Counted from the first letter of the stretch, positions 1 to 8,574 are shown. The stretch is DNA of 64,000 bases from Tabrizicola fusiformis (GCF_013328815.1 NZ_JABUHN010000004.1:1-64000), one strand, 5' to 3'. Notes: generated by a model not told the origin, from the sequence alone. Translations and numbers: made by a program.

Positions 1-77
1 ATGGGTCTGCTCATGCACGCCGGCTACCACGCTGGATTCACGAGATGAATCCCTCACGGGATTTGTGCAACAGAGCC
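1..77. mobile_element. Partial insertion sequence end (IS5-like?)
   Basis: The stretch 58-77 reads GGGATTTGTGCAACAGAGCC. This resembles the terminal inverted repeat of IS5-superfamily elements, whose ends typically carry a GTTGCACAAATC-like core. Bases 1-48 stay open in frame 1 and end in TGA at 46-48, so they could be the last codons of a transposase, but too little is visible to identify one. The other end lies outside the window. The family assignment is from memory of IS ends, not from a search. Confidence 0.45.
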
Positions 78-224
78 CTGCACGTCAGACGGGCAATTCG
101 GCAAGAACTACTTTTGGTCGATTTCGGCGTTCCCTGCCACGCCCGATGCACCTCCCCCATCCACCCTTGACCCGACTCAGCGAACTGGTTCTGATTGCAG
201 GATATTCTCTGCAAGGTTCGCATC

Positions 225-1004
225 ATGTATTTCGATATCTATGTGGGCGTGGACGGCACCGGGCCGGACTCGAATGCCGAATATGCCACGGCTTTCCGCA
301 ACAGCTATGTCAACCAGCTTCGCAACAAGAGCTTTGGCGTCAGCGAGTATGAGCGGGGGCCGACCCTGACCGGGTCGGAGACCGGCAGGCTGGCAAGCTG
401 GGCCGCCGGGCGGGCCGAGCATCATTACCGCACCAACAAGATCCGCGGCCCGAACACGCCGCGCATCTTCATGGCGGGCTACAGCCGGGGTGGGGCCGCG
501 GTGATCGAAGCCTGTCAACAGTTGAACGACAGGGGCATTCCGGTGCAGGGGCTGCTATTGTTCGATGCCGTGGACCGCTCCTATACGGTCGAGCGGACCG
601 AGACGGTTCCGTCAAATGTGCGCTATTGCCGCCATGCGATACGGCAGGCGAATTCCGGCTCGCGGCAGAGCTTTGGCAATTGTGGCCTGCTGGCGGCGCG
701 CGGGGTGGATTGGGTGACGCCGAAAGAGTTTCTGACCACCCATGGCGGCATGGGCGGCACGCCCTGGGGCGCAAGTGCCGCGACCGCTGGCGGCGGCCGG
801 ATCAGCGAAGGCGACAATTCGATCCGCGGCGTGCTGCGGGCCGTTGGCAATGTGCCGACGCCGCAGGCATGGATCGCCAGCCGGGCGGCCTCGGCGGTCT
901 ATGAATATGCCATGGCAACCGAGGTCACGCCCGAGCAGGAACGGCGCGGCAGCGAGGGGGTCTGGAACTGGATGATGACCGAACTGCCCCGGATGCGGCT
1001 TTGA
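225..1004 (+). CDS. Lipase-like alpha/beta hydrolase (DUF2235/Tle-like)
   Basis: A 259-residue protein with an N-terminal VGVDGTGPD segment like the DGT motif that opens DUF2235-type hydrolases. It has a nucleophile elbow GYSRGG with Ser at about residue 87, a following FDAVDR segment that could give the acidic residue, and a TTHGGMGG segment that could give the catalytic His. There is no signal peptide. The ATG at 225 is chosen because AAGG sits about 8 bases upstream; a TTG at 195 would add ten unlikely residues. DUF2235-like hydrolases include type VI secretion lipase effectors, but nothing else in the window points to secretion. The substrate is unknown. Confidence 0.6.
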   Translation: MYFDIYVGVDGTGPDSNAEYATAFRNSYVNQLRNKSFGVSEYERGPTLTGSETGRLASWAAGRAEHHYRTNKIRGPNTPRIFMAGYSRGGAAVIEACQQLNDRGIPVQGLLLFDAVDRSYTVERTETVPSNVRYCRHAIRQANSGSRQSFGNCGLLAARGVDWVTPKEFLTTHGGMGGTPWGASAATAGGGRISEGDNSIRGVLRAVGNVPTPQAWIASRAASAVYEYAMATEVTPEQERRGSEGVWNWMMTELPRMRL

Positions 1005-1045
1005 TGCAGGGTGCCGGTCAGACGCCCCTGCAACCCGGAGGCTTC

Positions 1046-1525
1046 ATGCGCCTTTTTGCCCTTCTCGCCCTCCTCCCCCTGCCCGCCCTGGCCGATCCGC
1101 TGGCGGGCAAGTCCTATATCATCGAAATGTCCTCGTCGCAGATGGCCTCGGGCTATGGCGAGTATCTGATCCCGCCGCTGGCCCGCGCGTTGGCGGGGTC
1201 GCCGATGCGGCCGCAGAACGGGCCGGGCGCCGATCTGGTGGTGAACATCGTGACCGACAGCGACGTGGGCCGCTGGGTGGAGAGTGCCGGGGGGCGGATC
1301 TGGCTTTACACCATTTCGGTGACGGTGGGCATTTCGCCGGGCGAAACCGTGCTGCCCTATGACGGCACGCCGGTCTTCGGCGCCCGCGCGGTGCTGCAAA
1401 CCCCCAATCCCGACCGCGAGGATGAATTGCGCTGCCTCATCACCCTCGCGGCCAAAACGGCGCTGGCCGAGTATCGGCCCAAGGGCCAGGTCAAAGTCGA
1501 TGGCGCCGCCTGCGGGCGCGGCTAA
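1046..1525 (+). CDS. Secreted protein of unknown function
   Basis: A 159-residue protein starting MRLFALLALLPLPALADPL, a clear Sec signal peptide cleaved near ALA-D. The mature part has no membrane segment and no motif I recognise; it contains two cysteines, near residues 130 and 155, that could form a disulfide. GGAG at 1037-1040 fixes the start. It lies 41 bases after the hydrolase gene on the same strand, so the two may be cotranscribed. A periplasmic partner or inhibitor of the hydrolase is possible but is only a guess from position. Confidence 0.6.
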   Translation: MRLFALLALLPLPALADPLAGKSYIIEMSSSQMASGYGEYLIPPLARALAGSPMRPQNGPGADLVVNIVTDSDVGRWVESAGGRIWLYTISVTVGISPGETVLPYDGTPVFGARAVLQTPNPDREDELRCLITLAAKTALAEYRPKGQVKVDGAACGRG

Positions 1526-1592
1526 AGCGTTCCGCAGCGGATTGCCTGTCTTGGGTTGCGTCCACTCTGGAGCAGATTGGAAGCAAACCGCT

Positions 1593-1886
1593 TCACCCCA
1601 TCCGCAGCACGATCTCGCCCGACCAGGGCTCGGTCACGCCGCGGCCGCCGCCGAGGTCTTCGAGGATCGGGCGCAGCTTGTCGAGGTTAGCAATCATCGC
1701 CGGGCGGGCGGCGGCCATGGTCGCCATCGAGTCCCATTCGGCCACGACGATGAAACTGCGCTCGCCCGATTTCACCAGCGAAAAGCTGCGCGCCCCGGCA
1801 ATCGGCGGCATCTCTTCATGGATGCGGATATACTCGGCTTCCATCCCCGGCTTGACCCGCATATGCACGACATTCATGGCAGTCAT
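1593..1886 (-). CDS. Antibiotic biosynthesis monooxygenase (ABM) family protein
   Basis: A 97-residue protein with the ferredoxin-like ABM/dimeric alpha-beta barrel pattern: an N-terminal NVVHMRVKPGMEAEY strand, a helix with HEEMP, a SFIVVAEWDSM strand, and a C-terminal helix ending near the EPWSGEIVLRMG tail. Small ABM proteins act as dimeric monooxygenases or quinol/heme-modifying enzymes; the substrate cannot be read from sequence. The start at 1886 has a strong GGGGGA upstream. A longer version from 1952 would add 22 residues with no ribosome site. Confidence 0.7.
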   Translation of the reverse strand: MTAMNVVHMRVKPGMEAEYIRIHEEMPPIAGARSFSLVKSGERSFIVVAEWDSMATMAAARPAMIANLDKLRPILEDLGGGRGVTEPWSGEIVLRMG

Positions 1887-1955
1887 GGCATCCCCCCTTG
1901 GTCCGACATCGGACCGCGCCATGATAGCCGAAAATCCCGCCGCCGTCGCCAAATG

Positions 1956-1987
1956 AAAACCCCCGGCATCCGTGAGGACACCGGGGG
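1956..1987 (-). terminator. Rho-independent terminator of efp
   Basis: Inverted repeat with CCCCCGG at 1960-1966 and CCGGGGG at 1981-1987. On the minus strand it is followed by a short U run (AAAA at 1956-1959 on plus). It lies 21 bases beyond the efp stop codon. Confidence 0.75.
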
Positions 1988-2008
1988 CAGAGGCATGTCA
2001 GCCGCAGA

Positions 2009-2575
2009 TCAGTCCTTGGCGCGTTCGACGTAGGAATAATCCTCGGTGTTAATCACGATGCGGGTGCCCGCGCCGATATGCGGCGGCACCAGAACCCGGA
2101 TGCCGTTCGAGCAGATCGCGGGTTTGTAGGACGACGAGGCGGTCTGCCCCTTGGTCACCGGCTCGGTCTCGGTGATTTCCACCACCACCTTTTGCGGCAG
2201 TTCCATCGCAATCGCCACGCCTTCGAAGGTGCGCAGGTAAACCTTGATCCCGTCTTCCAGGAACACCTTGTCATCGCCGACCACATCGGGCGACACGGCA
2301 ATCTGTTCATAGGTTTCGGGGTTCATAAAGTGATAGCCTTCGCCGTCTTCATAGAGAAAGCCGTATTCCCGCTCGTCCACCGTGGCCTTTTCCACCATTT
2401 CGGTGGTGCGCCAGCGTTCCGAGACCTTCACCCCGTCCGAGATGCGGCGCATATCGACCGAGGTGGTCGGCGTGCCCTTGCCGGGGTGGAAGTTCGAGGC
2501 CGAGAGGACGACGTAAAGGCGGCCCTCCATCTCGACGACATTGCCCTTGCGGAGCGAGGAGGCGATGACTTTCAC
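2009..2575 (-). CDS. efp: Translation elongation factor EF-P
   Basis: A 188-residue, full-length EF-P that relieves ribosome stalling at polyproline. The N-terminal KOW-like domain (about 1-65) has the loop HPGKGTP with Lys33, the equivalent of the lysine that is beta-lysylated in E. coli. The central and C-terminal OB domains follow, ending in the family-typical [14 protein letters not shown]-like tail. It is divergent from epmA, the ligase that modifies it, with 95 bases between starts. The modification lysine and an adjacent ligase together indicate the beta-lysine type of EF-P. Confidence 0.96.
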   Translation of the reverse strand: MKVIASSLRKGNVVEMEGRLYVVLSASNFHPGKGTPTTSVDMRRISDGVKVSERWRTTEMVEKATVDEREYGFLYEDGEGYHFMNPETYEQIAVSPDVVGDDKVFLEDGIKVYLRTFEGVAIAMELPQKVVVEITETEPVTKGQTASSSYKPAICSNGIRVLVPPHIGAGTRIVINTEDYSYVERAKD

Positions 2576-2670
2576 GGCGGATATCCTTGTGGTTTGGCAG
2601 AGGGCGCCCTAAGGGACGCGACTTGGATGCGCGCCTAGCGCATCTTGCGCCCGATTTCCAGCCGAAAGGC

Positions 2671-3726
2671 ATGAACATGACACAGACCCCGCTGCCGACC
2701 CCTTGGTGGGACACCGCCCACCACGCCGACCGCCGCCCCGTGCTGCTGGCCCGCAACCGGATTCAGGCCGAGATTCGCGGCTGGCTGGCGGAAGAGGGCT
2801 TTACCGAGGTGGACCCGGCGGCGATGCAGGTCTCGCCCGGGAACGAGACGCATCTGCACGCCTTCGCCACCGATGCCATCGGCAATGACGGGCAGGCGCG
2901 GCGGCTGTACCTGCACACCTCGCCCGAATTTGCGATGAAGAAACTGCTGGCGGCGGGCGAAACCCGGATTGCCGCCTTTGCCCATGTTTGGCGCAACCGC
3001 GAGCGGGGCGCGCTGCATTCGCCCGAATTCACCATGCTGGAATGGTATCGGACGGGGGCCGATTACACCGCGCTGATGTCCGATACGATGGACTTCCTGC
3101 GGCTGGCGGCGCAGGTGACCGGCGCGGCGCAGTTGCGCTTCCGCGACCGGCTCTGCGATCCCTTCGCCGAAGCCGAACGGCTTTCGGTGGCCGAAGCCTT
3201 TGCCACCCATGCCGGGATCGACCTTCTGGCCAGCATCGGGCCCGATGGCAGCACCGACCGCGAGGCGCTGGCGGTGCACGTGACCGCCGCCGGCATCACC
3301 GTGCGCCCGGGCGATACATGGTCGGACCTGCTGGCACGGGTGCTGGTGGAACGGGTAGAGCCGCATCTGGGCCACGGCCGGGTGACGATCCTTGACCGCT
3401 ATCCGGCGGCCGAGGCGGCGCTTGCCCGCCGCACCCCCGACGACCCGCGCTTGGCCGAGCGGTTTGAGGTCTATGCCTGCGGGGTCGAGCTTGCCAACGG
3501 CTTTGGCGAGCTGACCAACCCCGAAGAACAGCGCCGCCGCTTTCAGGCCGAGATGGATGAAAAGGCACGCCTTTACGGCGAGCGTTACCCGGTGGACGAA
3601 GATTTCCTTGCCGCGCTGGCGCAGATGCCCGCAGCCTCGGGCATCGCGCTGGGGTTTGACCGGCTGGTGATGCTGGCCACCGGCGCCCCGCGGATTGATG
3701 ATGTGATCTGGGCCCCCGTCCCGTAG
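2671..3726 (+). CDS. epmA: EF-P--(R)-beta-lysine ligase (PoxA/GenX)
   Basis: A 351-residue stand-alone class II lysyl-tRNA-synthetase core without an anticodon-binding domain. Visible features are the motif 2 region (VWRNRERGALHSPEFTMLEWY), the ELANGFGELTNP substrate segment and the motif 3-like SGIALGFDRLVML at the C-terminus. It activates (R)-beta-lysine and attaches it to Lys33 of EF-P. The start at 2671 is chosen where similarity begins; ATG at 2677 is also possible. The stop codon TAG at 3724-3726 is formed by the first bases of an interspersed palindrome. EpmB, the aminomutase that makes beta-lysine, is not in the window. Confidence 0.93.
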   Translation: MNMTQTPLPTPWWDTAHHADRRPVLLARNRIQAEIRGWLAEEGFTEVDPAAMQVSPGNETHLHAFATDAIGNDGQARRLYLHTSPEFAMKKLLAAGETRIAAFAHVWRNRERGALHSPEFTMLEWYRTGADYTALMSDTMDFLRLAAQVTGAAQLRFRDRLCDPFAEAERLSVAEAFATHAGIDLLASIGPDGSTDREALAVHVTAAGITVRPGDTWSDLLARVLVERVEPHLGHGRVTILDRYPAAEAALARRTPDDPRLAERFEVYACGVELANGFGELTNPEEQRRRFQAEMDEKARLYGERYPVDEDFLAALAQMPAASGIALGFDRLVMLATGAPRIDDVIWAPVP

Positions 3727-3782
3727 GATGGGCAATCTGCCCATCCTCGCGCCCCAGGGATGGGCAGATTGCCCATCCTACG
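3723..3782. repeat. Interspersed palindrome family A, two copies
   Basis: Two copies of a roughly 26-base palindrome, at 3723-3749 and 3757-3782, built on GGATGGGCA-N-TGCCCATCC with flanking GTA/TAC. Other copies lie at 24581, 24688, 32107 and 34711. They are always intergenic and next to gene 3' ends. They could act as terminators or REP-like elements. Confidence 0.85.
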
Positions 3783-3803
3783 CACCCCCCGAAGGTTTTC
3801 ACC

Positions 3804-4580
3804 ATGCTGTCTTACCAACATGCCTATCACGCCGGAAACCTTGCCGATGTGCAGAAGCACGCCCTGCTGGCCTTCATGCTCGACTATCTGACGCAAAAGG
3901 ACAAACCCCTCAGCTATATCGAAACCCATGCCGGGCGCGGCCTCTATGACCTTGCCGATGAGGCGGCACTGAAGACCGGCGAGGCGGCGGCGGGTGTCAC
4001 CCTTGCCCTGCCGCATTTCCCCCCCGCCCATCCCTATCGTCAGGCGGTCGAGGCGGTGCGGGCGCGTTTTGGCGCCACCGCCTATCCCGGCTCCCCCCTT
4101 GTCGCGGCCATCGGCCTGCGCGAAGGCGACGCGCTGCATCTGGCCGAATTGCACCCGCAGGAACATGCCGCTCTGACCGCCACGATGGCGGGCTGGGGCG
4201 CCCATGTCCAGAAACGCGACGGGCTTGAGATGGCGCTGGCCATCACACCGCCCACACCGCGCCGCGGCCTCATGCTGATCGACCCGGCCTATGAGGTGAA
4301 ATCCGATTATGACCAGATCCCCCGCGTCATGGGCCAGATCGCCCGCAAATGGAACGTGGGCATCCTTGCGCTCTGGTATCCGATCCTGACCTCGGGCGCG
4401 CACAAACCGATGCTGGCCGCGCTGCAAGCGGCCTTCCCCGAAGGCTTCCGGCAGGAATTGAGCTTCCCCCCTGCCCGCGACGGCCACCGGATGGTGGGCA
4501 GCGGCATGTTCGTGGTCAACCCGCCCTGGGGTCTGGCCGACGAAGCCGCCCGGCTGAAAGCCCTTTTCGCAAAGCTCTGA
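3804..4580 (+). CDS. rlmJ: 23S rRNA (adenine(2030)-N6)-methyltransferase
   Basis: A 258-residue RlmJ (YhiR) protein. The N-terminus MLSYQHAYHAGNLADVQKH is diagnostic, followed by the SAM-binding segment ETHAGRGLYDL and the catalytic motif LIDPAYE, an Ala variant of the usual DPPY. RlmJ methylates N6 of A2030 in 23S rRNA. It is slightly shorter than the E. coli protein (about 280 residues). The gene is probably transcribed on its own, from the repeat-containing gap after epmA. Confidence 0.93.
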   Translation: MLSYQHAYHAGNLADVQKHALLAFMLDYLTQKDKPLSYIETHAGRGLYDLADEAALKTGEAAAGVTLALPHFPPAHPYRQAVEAVRARFGATAYPGSPLVAAIGLREGDALHLAELHPQEHAALTATMAGWGAHVQKRDGLEMALAITPPTPRRGLMLIDPAYEVKSDYDQIPRVMGQIARKWNVGILALWYPILTSGAHKPMLAALQAAFPEGFRQELSFPPARDGHRMVGSGMFVVNPPWGLADEAARLKALFAKL

Positions 4581-4591
4581 CCACACCCTGC

Positions 4592-4613
4592 TTTCATCTT
4601 GGCCCAAATATCC
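4592..4613. repeat. Interspersed repeat family B, copy 1
   Basis: A 22-base element beginning TTTCATCTTGG and ending AAATATCC, with a variable 3-base middle. It is followed by a G/C-rich inverted repeat (CGGGGGAC...GTCCCCCG near 4627-4650). The same element occurs at 17598, 17661 (inverted) and 28154 (inverted). Confidence 0.8.
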
Positions 4614-4724
4614 TGCAGGGGGCACGGGGGACGCAAAGTCCCCCGCCGCGGCCCAAGGCGACCGGCCCTTTCGACCATCGGATCGTGGCTTGGCGCCGCC
4701 GCGGCGCTCGCCTATCCTGCCCCC

Positions 4725-5162
4725 ATGTTCGCCGATCTCCTCCGCGGCCTTCTGGCCCCCGCCCCCGCCCGCCTGCCCGAGCCGGATGCCCGTCTCGCGC
4801 TGGCCGCCCTTCTGGTGCGCATCGCGCGATCCGACGGGCTTTATGCCGCCGAAGAGGTGGAGCGGATCGAAACCACCGTCGCCCGCCGCCATGGCCTGTC
4901 GCCCTTCGAGGCGGCCCGGCTGCGCAGCGATGCCGAGACACTGGAATCCGAGGCGCCCGACACGGTGCGCTTTACCCGCGCGCTCAAGGCGGCGGTGCCG
5001 CTCGAGGACCGCGCGGCACTGGTGCAGGCGATGTGGGCGGTGGCGCTGGCCGATGGCAGCCGCGATGCCGAGGAGGATCAGCAGATCCGGCTTCTGGTCA
5101 ATCTTCTGGGGCTGACGGATGTCGAATCGGCGCAGGCCCGGGCGCGGGCCATGCAGGAATGA
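4725..5162 (+). CDS. TerB-like helical domain protein
   Basis: A 145-residue all-helical protein matching the tellurite-resistance TerB / DjlA-like fold. Conserved acidic turn segments are visible: ARSDGLYAAEEVERIE, and ALADGSRDAEEDQQIRLL later. Proteins with this domain alone are common in alphaproteobacteria and have no settled function; membrane or metal-stress roles are suggested for TerB itself. The ATG at 4725 matches the domain start; upstream in-frame sequence is repeat-derived. The stop overlaps the next start (ATGA at 5159-5162), implying translational coupling. Confidence 0.75.
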   Translation: MFADLLRGLLAPAPARLPEPDARLALAALLVRIARSDGLYAAEEVERIETTVARRHGLSPFEAARLRSDAETLESEAPDTVRFTRALKAAVPLEDRAALVQAMWAVALADGSRDAEEDQQIRLLVNLLGLTDVESAQARARAMQE

Positions 5163-5917
5163 TCGCCTCCTTGGGCATGTATGACCGGGCCGAGACGGCT
5201 GCGGCCAATGACAGGCTCTGGGCTGGCATCCGCGACGGGCTGCGCGCCCGCGGCATCGCCGCGCCCGAGGCGCTGACCCGCGGCGAAGGCGCCTATTGGC
5301 CCGCCTGGCAGGCGCCTGACCTCGTGCTGTCGCAGACCTGCGGCTTTCCCTATCGCGCGCGGCTGCATGGCCGGGTCACGCTGATCGGCACGCCCGATTA
5401 CGGGGTCGAGGGGTGTCCGCCCGGCCATTACCGTTCGGTCTTCGTGACGCGCACCGACGATCCCCGCGCGCTGGCCGATTTCGATGGGCTGCCGCTGGCC
5501 TATAATGAGGGCTTGTCGCAATCGGGCTGGGCCGCGCCGCAGAATCACGCGGCGGCGCTTGGCCTGCGCCTGCGCCCCGGGCTTTGCACCGGCGGGCACC
5601 GGCTTTCAGCGCTGGCGGTGGCCGAGGGGCGGGCCGATCTGGCGGCGCTCGATGCCGTGACATGGGAAATGCTGCGCCGGTGGGAGCCCGCCGCAGCGGC
5701 GTTGCGGGTGGTCGCGGTGACGGACCCCACCCCCGGCCTGCCCTATATTGCAGCAGCGGGGGCCGATGCCGCTGCGACCTTTGACGCGGCGGCCGAAGCC
5801 ATCGCCGCGCTGTCGCCCGCGGACCGCGAGACACTGCAACTGCGCGGCCTGATCCGAATCGCGCCCGAAGCCTATCTGGCGGTGCCGACCCCGCCTGCGC
5901 CCGAGGGGCTTCACTGA
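5159..5917 (+). CDS. PhnD-like substrate-binding protein, no signal peptide
   Basis: A 252-residue protein of the phosphate/phosphonate-binding PhnD-like superfamily. Typical segments are QTCGFPYRARL, LIGTPDYGVEGCPPGHYRSVFV, CTGGHRLSALAVAEGRADLAALDAVTWEM and a late TPGLPYI. These fit a periplasmic type-II binding fold, but the N-terminus MIASLGMYDR carries no signal peptide, and no transporter genes adjoin it. It may act in the cytoplasm or be exported another way. It is coupled to the TerB-like gene by a 4-base overlap. Confidence 0.7.
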   Translation: MIASLGMYDRAETAAANDRLWAGIRDGLRARGIAAPEALTRGEGAYWPAWQAPDLVLSQTCGFPYRARLHGRVTLIGTPDYGVEGCPPGHYRSVFVTRTDDPRALADFDGLPLAYNEGLSQSGWAAPQNHAAALGLRLRPGLCTGGHRLSALAVAEGRADLAALDAVTWEMLRRWEPAAAALRVVAVTDPTPGLPYIAAAGADAAATFDAAAEAIAALSPADRETLQLRGLIRIAPEAYLAVPTPPAPEGLH

Positions 5918-6005
5918 CCAGTTTGCAGGCGGCCATTGACCAAATGCGCGCCACCTGCCGCAACGCCCATCACAATGCCCGTTGCAAAGCCACCATTTCT
6001 GCGTC

Positions 6006-6021
6006 CTATTTGATCGAATAG
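6006..6021. promoter_or_regulatory. Candidate operator, palindrome 1 of 2
   Basis: CTATTTGATCGAATAG is a 16-base palindrome with one mismatched pair, 20 bases upstream of the ABC transporter ATPase start. A perfect version, TAATTTGATCAAATTA, lies at 9411-9426 before the glutamine synthetase gene. The shared TTTGATCRAA core suggests one regulator for both units; no regulator gene is next to them. Confidence 0.5.
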
Positions 6022-6040
6022 TCCAAACCCAAGGCCGCCC

Positions 6041-6817
6041 GTGACCGAACCTGCTGAGACCCCCGTCATCGCCATCCGCGACCTGCACAAAAGCTATGGC
6101 CAGCTTGAGGTGCTGAAGGGCGTCGATCTGACCGCGCCGCGCGGCCATGTCGTGTCGCTGATCGGATCTTCCGGCTCGGGCAAATCCACGCTGCTGCGCT
6201 GTTGCAACCTTCTGGAAGACAGCCAGCAAGGCGAAATCCGGTTTGAGGGCGAGGCTGTGCATTGGAAGGGACAGGGCCTGCACCGTCACCCTTCGGACCG
6301 CGCGCAGGTCACCCGCATCCGCACCAATCTGTCGATGGTGTTCCAGCAATTCAACCTCTGGTCGCATCTGACGATTCTGCAGAATGTGATGGAGGCGCCG
6401 GTGACGGTGCTGAAGCGTGACCCGAAAGAGGTCGAGGAAAAGGCGCGGATGTATCTGGCCAAGGTCGGCATCGGCGACAAAGCCGATGCCTGGCCGGCGC
6501 AGCTTTCGGGCGGTCAGCAACAGCGCGCCGCCATCGCCCGCGCGCTCTGCATGGAACCTCGCGCCCTTCTGTTCGATGAACCGACCTCGGCGCTTGACCC
6601 CGAGCTGGAACAAGAGGTGGTCCGCGTCATCAAGGCGCTGGCCGACGAGGGGCGCACGATGCTTCTGGTCACCCATGACATGAAGCTGGCCGCCGATTGC
6701 TCGGACCATGTCGTCTTTCTGCATCAGGGCCGGATCGAAGAAGAAGGCCCGCCTGCCGAATTGTTCGGCAATCCCAAGACCGACCGCCTGCGCGGCTTTC
6801 TGTCCGCCACGGCGTGA
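6041..6817 (+). CDS. Polar amino-acid ABC transporter ATP-binding protein
   Basis: A 258-residue ATPase of the HisP/OccP type with Walker A (GSSGSGKS, residues 42-49), a Q-loop in MVFQQFNLWSHL, signature LSGGQQQR, Walker B ALLFDEP and the switch His in LVTHDM. It starts with GTG. The HisP-typical insert with ERAQVTRIR-like sequence (here DRAQVTRIRTN) points to a basic or polar amino-acid importer. It is the first gene of an operon with the binding protein and two permeases. Confidence 0.92.
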   Translation: MTEPAETPVIAIRDLHKSYGQLEVLKGVDLTAPRGHVVSLIGSSGSGKSTLLRCCNLLEDSQQGEIRFEGEAVHWKGQGLHRHPSDRAQVTRIRTNLSMVFQQFNLWSHLTILQNVMEAPVTVLKRDPKEVEEKARMYLAKVGIGDKADAWPAQLSGGQQQRAAIARALCMEPRALLFDEPTSALDPELEQEVVRVIKALADEGRTMLLVTHDMKLAADCSDHVVFLHQGRIEEEGPPAELFGNPKTDRLRGFLSATA

Positions 6818-6853
6818 ACCACAAGAAACCAACCACCTGACAGGGGACTACCA

Positions 6854-7615
6854 ATGAAAAAACTGCTTCTTGCCACCGCATTGACCGGGCTGGCCGGGCT
6901 TTCGGGCGCCGCTTTCGCCCAGGATGTCGTGCGTCTGGGCACCGAGGGCGCCTATCCTCCCTACAACTTCATCAATGACGCCGGCGAAGTCGCGGGCTTT
7001 GAGCGGGAGTTCGGCGACGAGATCTGCAAGCGCGCCGGCCTGACCTGCTCCTGGGTCACCAATGAATGGGACAGCATCATCCCGAACCTGCAATCGGGCA
7101 ACTACGATGTGATCATCGCCGGCATGTCGATCACCGAAGAGCGTGAGCAGGTCATCGACTTCTCGCAAGGCTATCTGCCGCCCGCCACCTCGGCCTATCT
7201 GGCGATGTCGGCCGATACCGACCTGATGTCGGGGCCGGTCGCGGCGCAGACCGGCACCATTCAGGCGTCGTTCGTGGCCGAAAACGGCATGACGCTGGTG
7301 GAATATGCCACGCCCGAAGAAACCGTCGCCGCCGTGAAGAACGGCGAAGCGGTGGCTGTTCTGGCCGACAAGGACTATCTGGTGCCGATGGCGGCGGAAT
7401 CGGCGGGCGCCATGGTGCTGCTGGCCCGCGAAGAGTCGATCGGCGGCGGCGTGGGCCTTGGCTTCCGCGACAGCGACGACGATCTGCGCGGCAAGTTCGA
7501 TGCTGCGATCAAGTCGATGAAATGCGACGGCACGCTGGATGCGATGATCACCAAGCCGGAATATTTCGGCCCCGACGCCAAGACCTGGGGCGATGCGGGC
7601 AAGGAAGGCTGCTGA
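6854..7615 (+). CDS. Polar amino-acid ABC transporter, periplasmic binding protein
   Basis: A 253-residue family 3 solute-binding protein. Its signal peptide MKKLLLATALTGLAGLSGAAFA is cleaved before QDVV. The mature start LGTEGAYPPYNFINDAGEVAGFE and the later NYDVIIAGMSITEEREQVIDFS are classic for Lys/Arg/Orn/His/octopine binders. The ligand is probably a basic amino acid or a related opine/polyamine-like compound; sequence alone does not decide. It is followed by a terminator-like hairpin that would let it be made in excess over the permeases. Confidence 0.92.
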   Translation: MKKLLLATALTGLAGLSGAAFAQDVVRLGTEGAYPPYNFINDAGEVAGFEREFGDEICKRAGLTCSWVTNEWDSIIPNLQSGNYDVIIAGMSITEEREQVIDFSQGYLPPATSAYLAMSADTDLMSGPVAAQTGTIQASFVAENGMTLVEYATPEETVAAVKNGEAVAVLADKDYLVPMAAESAGAMVLLAREESIGGGVGLGFRDSDDDLRGKFDAAIKSMKCDGTLDAMITKPEYFGPDAKTWGDAGKEGC

Positions 7616-7635
7616 GGCCCTTGCCTGACTGAACC

Positions 7636-7665
7636 GGGGTGGCGCCCTCCGCGCCGCCCCTTTTT
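7636..7665 (+). terminator. Intra-operon terminator hairpin
   Basis: GGGGTGGCGC at 7636-7645 pairs with GCGCCGCCCC at 7651-7660 (one G-U pair) and is followed by five T. It sits between the binding-protein gene and the first permease, a usual place for partial termination in ABC import operons. Confidence 0.8.
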
Positions 7666-7692
7666 CCATCATCCTGAACCTCCGGGGGGCCG

Positions 7693-8574
7693 ATGCTGTC
7701 TGCCTGCGCCGATCCCAAGTCGATCGAGGGCCTGACCTGGGCCTTTTGCTATCTGACCTCCGGCAAGCACCTTGCCTTTTACTGGTCCTTCGGGACGGTG
7801 CTGCTGCTGTTGGCCATCACGGCGCCGGCGGCGCTGCTCTTTGGCTTTGGCGGCGCCACGGCGGCGCGTTCGCCCTTCGCGCCCGCCCGGATCTTCGGCA
7901 AGACCTATATCGCCATGGTGCGCGGCGTGCCCGACATCGTGTTCTTCCTGTTCTTCGTGATCGCGCTGGATCAGGGCATCGAATATATCAAATACCTTGC
8001 CGTCTGCCCGCCCGGCACGCCTTCGCCCTGGCAGGGGCTGGAATTCCGCGTCTGTCAGGAGGCCAAGGTGCCGCTCGGCACCTCCAGCGAGTTCTGGCAC
8101 AATGCCTATGGCTTCATGCTGGCCGTGGTGACCTTTGCCATCGTCTTCGGCGCCTTCACGGCCAATGTGCTGTTCGGTGCAATGCAGGCGGTGCCCCGGG
8201 CGCAGCTTGAAACCGCCGAAGCCTATGGCATGAGCCACGGACAGGTGTTCCGCCGGATTCTGGTGCCGCAGATGTGGGTCTATGCCCTGCCCGGCCTGTC
8301 GAACCTGTGGATGATCCTGATCAAGGCCACGCCGCTTCTGTTCCTGCTGGGGGTCGAGGATATCGTCTATTACGCCCGCGAACTGGGCGGATCGAAAACC
8401 CAAGCCTATGAATACCCGCATGGCGACTGGCGGTTGATCTATTTCCTTGGCCTGATGGTGTTCTATCTGGTGATGACGCGCCTGTCCGAGGTAGTTCTGA
8501 CCCGCCTTTCGGCGCGGCTGTCCAAGGGGCAGGCCACGGCGGCCGGTGAAGCAATGCGAAAGGCCGCAGCATGA
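7693..8574 (+). CDS. Polar amino-acid ABC transporter permease (HisQ-type)
   Basis: A 293-residue inner-membrane permease of the HisQ/HisM family with about five membrane segments. It carries the cytoplasmic EAA loop (ETAEAYGMSHGQVFRRILVPQM) that docks on the ATPase. It has an extra periplasmic loop of roughly 45 residues (about 105-140, with two Cys) between early membrane segments, which is longer than in E. coli HisQ. The stop overlaps the next gene by four bases. Confidence 0.9.
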   Translation: MLSACADPKSIEGLTWAFCYLTSGKHLAFYWSFGTVLLLLAITAPAALLFGFGGATAARSPFAPARIFGKTYIAMVRGVPDIVFFLFFVIALDQGIEYIKYLAVCPPGTPSPWQGLEFRVCQEAKVPLGTSSEFWHNAYGFMLAVVTFAIVFGAFTANVLFGAMQAVPRAQLETAEAYGMSHGQVFRRILVPQMWVYALPGLSNLWMILIKATPLLFLLGVEDIVYYARELGGSKTQAYEYPHGDWRLIYFLGLMVFYLVMTRLSEVVLTRLSARLSKGQATAAGEAMRKAAA

